Source: Nautilus pompilius
Taxonomy: Eukaryota > Mollusca > Cephalopoda > Nautilida > Nautilidae
NCBI GenBank assembly: GCA_018389105.1
Contig: JACATO010000688.1
Coordinates: 288,001-352,000, forward strand
Direction of reading: 5' to 3'
DNA length: 64,000 nucleotides
The notes under the pieces were generated by a model that saw only the letters and a list, made by a program, of their open reading frames with translations, was not told the DNA's origin and ran no database searches. Shown here piece by piece: positions 61,426-64,000 of the stretch; position 1 is the stretch's first letter, and each line of letters begins with the position of its first letter. A program made the translations under genes and the position numbers.

Positions 61426-64000
61426 AAGCCATGATGAATTCTGTAATTCACCAGTCCCAGACTTCTGACCTTAAGTAAAAGTCATTAATAAACCAAAGAC
61501 AAGAGAGCATGAGGCAAAAAGGGAAATCAGAATTCCTGGCAAGTTTCCCCCCTGCTGATCTCATGACTACTATCATGGAAACAAACACCGAACAAAGAGG
61601 CCAGTCTTCCAACATACCCATGATGCATCATAGCTATTTAAAAGTAATACAATACATAGCAGTTAAGCTCTCTTCTTAACCCAAAAAATTTCAAAGGTGA
61701 GCAAATATATTCTGCTTCAATCTTCTAGAACTGTAAGTTAAATCTTGTAATTAGAAAATTGGGTACTGTATCTTTCTCCATGATGATGACAGAACCTATG
61801 ATTACAGCATATAATAAATCATTCCCAGGTAGCCAACATATAGCCATAACTGTGCTGATGATAAAGAACAGCCAAACAGGAATGCTATGGCATTCTGTGA
61901 AATCATCAAAAACAAAACAAAATTTTAAAAAAGACAATCAGTGAAAGAAAATTGCATAAGTTAAAAGCTTGTTCTAGATAACAAGTTGATTTTAAAGCAA
62001 AAGGTCTATTTTATACTCAAACTGACAGAACCATTTTTCCTTATCTCAAACTTTTGTTTGTTTTTTTTTTTAAATCAAAGGCAAAAGAATTGGGAAAGCA
62101 AAGCAATGAATTAGAACCTCCACTATCTTTCACAAAAACAGAATGTACTGAACAGATAAAAATGCTATGAATATGGAATAATCTGAATGAAAAGCGCTGT
62201 TTGGTATTTTTATCACAAGGACCTGAATTTCATACATGTTAAGAACATACATAAGACAAGAGTATGGCAACTTCGTGCTGTCAATCTCAATTTCTGTAGA
62301 AATGCAATCAAGCATGAAATGTACTCTTTCTTTAAATCATATGCATCATATAATCTGGTTCAACACCATGCAAGCTTGTTCGTTAGTCTATACAACCACA
62401 GCAATATGACTCTGTATATACAAGAGTTTAAAGCCCAGGTATGGACACATTAGTGTAAATAATGCAAGCCTGAAAAGAAATGGTAAATTTGGTTTTACAT
62501 CTAAGACTTAAAGATGTCTTAAATGGTGCACATTAACAGCAAGAGAAAGTTTTTTTTAAAAAAAGAAAGTCCCATTCACCAACAAATTTTGTCAAAAGCA
62601 GCACCACGTTGACAAAGGCCAGTGATCCGCAAGAATTCGCCACATACAAATGACCGTAAATACCTATCCTTTCATTAGAAGTCACAACCACATACAATCA
62701 ATCAAAGAATTAAATATTTCACAAGTTAACCTCGCCTACATCACTGTTTTATTTCGCTGTCTTAAAGTAAAAACTCAGAGTTTCGTTAAAGATTTTAGTA
62801 GCACGTGATAGACTGAAGTATGAGAAAAAAACAAACACAAAGACCTTTAAATATAAAAAAAGAATAGGAAATTAGCAGTGAATTACATTGATGGATTGGA
62901 GAAGGTAATGATAGCAAGAAACTGTTCAGTTCATGTGAACTTGTCGTTAGTCATGCCACTACTGGTGAACTCTGACCTAAAGTGCGTGGTAACACATATT
63001 ACGCAGCTGTAGCAGATGATAACAAGGTCAAAGAAGAAAAAAACAAGAAAAAAAAAATAGCTGAAGAACAATCCATTGTGGTAACACAATGATCAAGTGT
63101 GTGAACAAAGCCTGTTCTCATTTCCAAATCGAAGCTGATTATTTTCTGGATAATTCCTATGCCGGTCTGTCAGGCTGGTCTGAATGCTTCCTTGTTATGT
63201 ACACTGATTTTTCTGATTTGTTAATCTCGGCAGATAAAAGCTATGAACAGCGACTGTCCGATTCAAATCAAATGACAGTGGCACAATGAACAGCAGCCAG
63301 CATAACCGGCGAATAAATAAATAAAAAAATTTAAATTCTCATTTCATCCAATAGTGACTAAATTAATCTTACAAAATAACAAATTATGCTAATATAATAC
63401 AATTGCCTAAAAAACGTGCAAGTGCTGCCAAACTCTGGCTGTATTTTGACATGTAATCACTGACACAAATGATAATTTTAACAAGGTTAAACCACTTAAA
63501 GCTGAAAGGACTGTTCTTAAACAAAAGCTCTATTACCCCGATCAGCACTAACTCTTTCTTTGAATTTTAACAGTTTTTTTTTAAATTTATTTTCTCCAAA
63601 AAAAAAAGTAAAACAAAACATTCCTTAATTACATTTTTCTGTTCAAATTCTTGAAATAAAAGAGAAGATTCCAACATAAGCTTTTCTGTTTTGCCTTCCC
63701 ACCATAATCCGATACATGAAATTAGAAATAAAATAGTGTTCCGAGTAAGCAACAGGAAAGTGTCATGGATGCTGGAGGCTCAGCTGTCAGCCATATTTCA
63801 TAGGTAAACTGCGCGGAATACTTGAAAATTCCGAGGCTCAAGTAAAAAGAAAGAAACCAGAACAAAAACCATGTACCCAAATAAAACAAATGTGTGTACA
63901 AGAGTGAGAAAGAGATCTGTATAGTAGTATAACTATAAACAGAATTAATGCTAAACATCTTACTTTGAATATTTAGAATATAACACAAGCTGGCATGGGA
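61426..64000. other. AT-rich DNA, no gene recognised
   Basis: A hydrophobic minus-strand frame at 61725-61937 and others up to 88 residues show no recognisable family. The part 62570-63290 is somewhat more complex in composition. No element ends were seen. Confidence 0.45.

Noticed and set aside
61725..61944. Hydrophobic minus-strand frame resembling membrane segments
   Set aside because: A frame is also open on the other strand, no family is recognised, and AT-rich DNA often gives hydrophobic frames.

Overview
This is AT-rich animal nuclear DNA dominated by decayed transposable elements. No intact host protein gene, tRNA, rRNA or CRISPR array can be supported. The element mix (Tc1, mariner, Tigger/pogo, hAT, a LINE with an RNase H domain, a tRNA-derived SINE family, and two multicopy families of unclassified proteins) suggests an invertebrate metazoan. 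A mollusc, perhaps a cephalopod, is a low-confidence guess from the look of the SINE and the Tigger ends. The window reads as intergenic DNA or the inside of a very long intron.

Layout. 1-5.1 kb: AT-rich DNA, a 48-50 bp minisatellite (2089-2579) and two tRNA-derived SINEs. 5.36-6.02 kb: a deleted Tigger element that still carries its N-terminal DNA-binding domain. 7.8-9.4 and 12.5-13.8 kb: two sister copies of a Tc1-like element with DD36E-type spacing; the first holds a 450 bp inverted-repeat element. 10.92-11.06 kb: a 14-unit, 10 bp tandem array. 16.3-17.5 kb: a rotted Tigger. 18.6-19.9 kb: a mariner with both ends and a readable DD34D triad. 20.3-20.8 kb: a Tigger-type MITE. 24.7-28.4 kb: a decayed member of a multicopy invertebrate protein family with a possible DDE domain, split by a Tigger-like insertion (about 25.97-27.25 kb). 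30.9-31.3 kb: a well-preserved hAT MITE. 34.3-36.7 kb: the most interesting object, a complete 2.37 kb element with long imperfect inverted termini and TAA on both sides, encoding a cysteine-rich protein I cannot place in a standard transposase superfamily. 36.8-37.4, 39.1-40.5 and 42.5-42.9 kb: Tc1-like, hAT and probable Tc1/mariner relics. 53.5-55.3 kb: an Hsmar1-like mariner directly against the 3' end of a LINE. 57.4 kb: a third SINE. The rest is AT-rich DNA with microsatellites. One reading frame near 61.0-61.4 kb (minus strand) is a weak host-exon candidate.

Because the elements are independent, there is no operon or pathway. The value lies in element structure, nesting order and two protein families of unclear class. 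All family calls rest on reading translations by eye; no database search was run.
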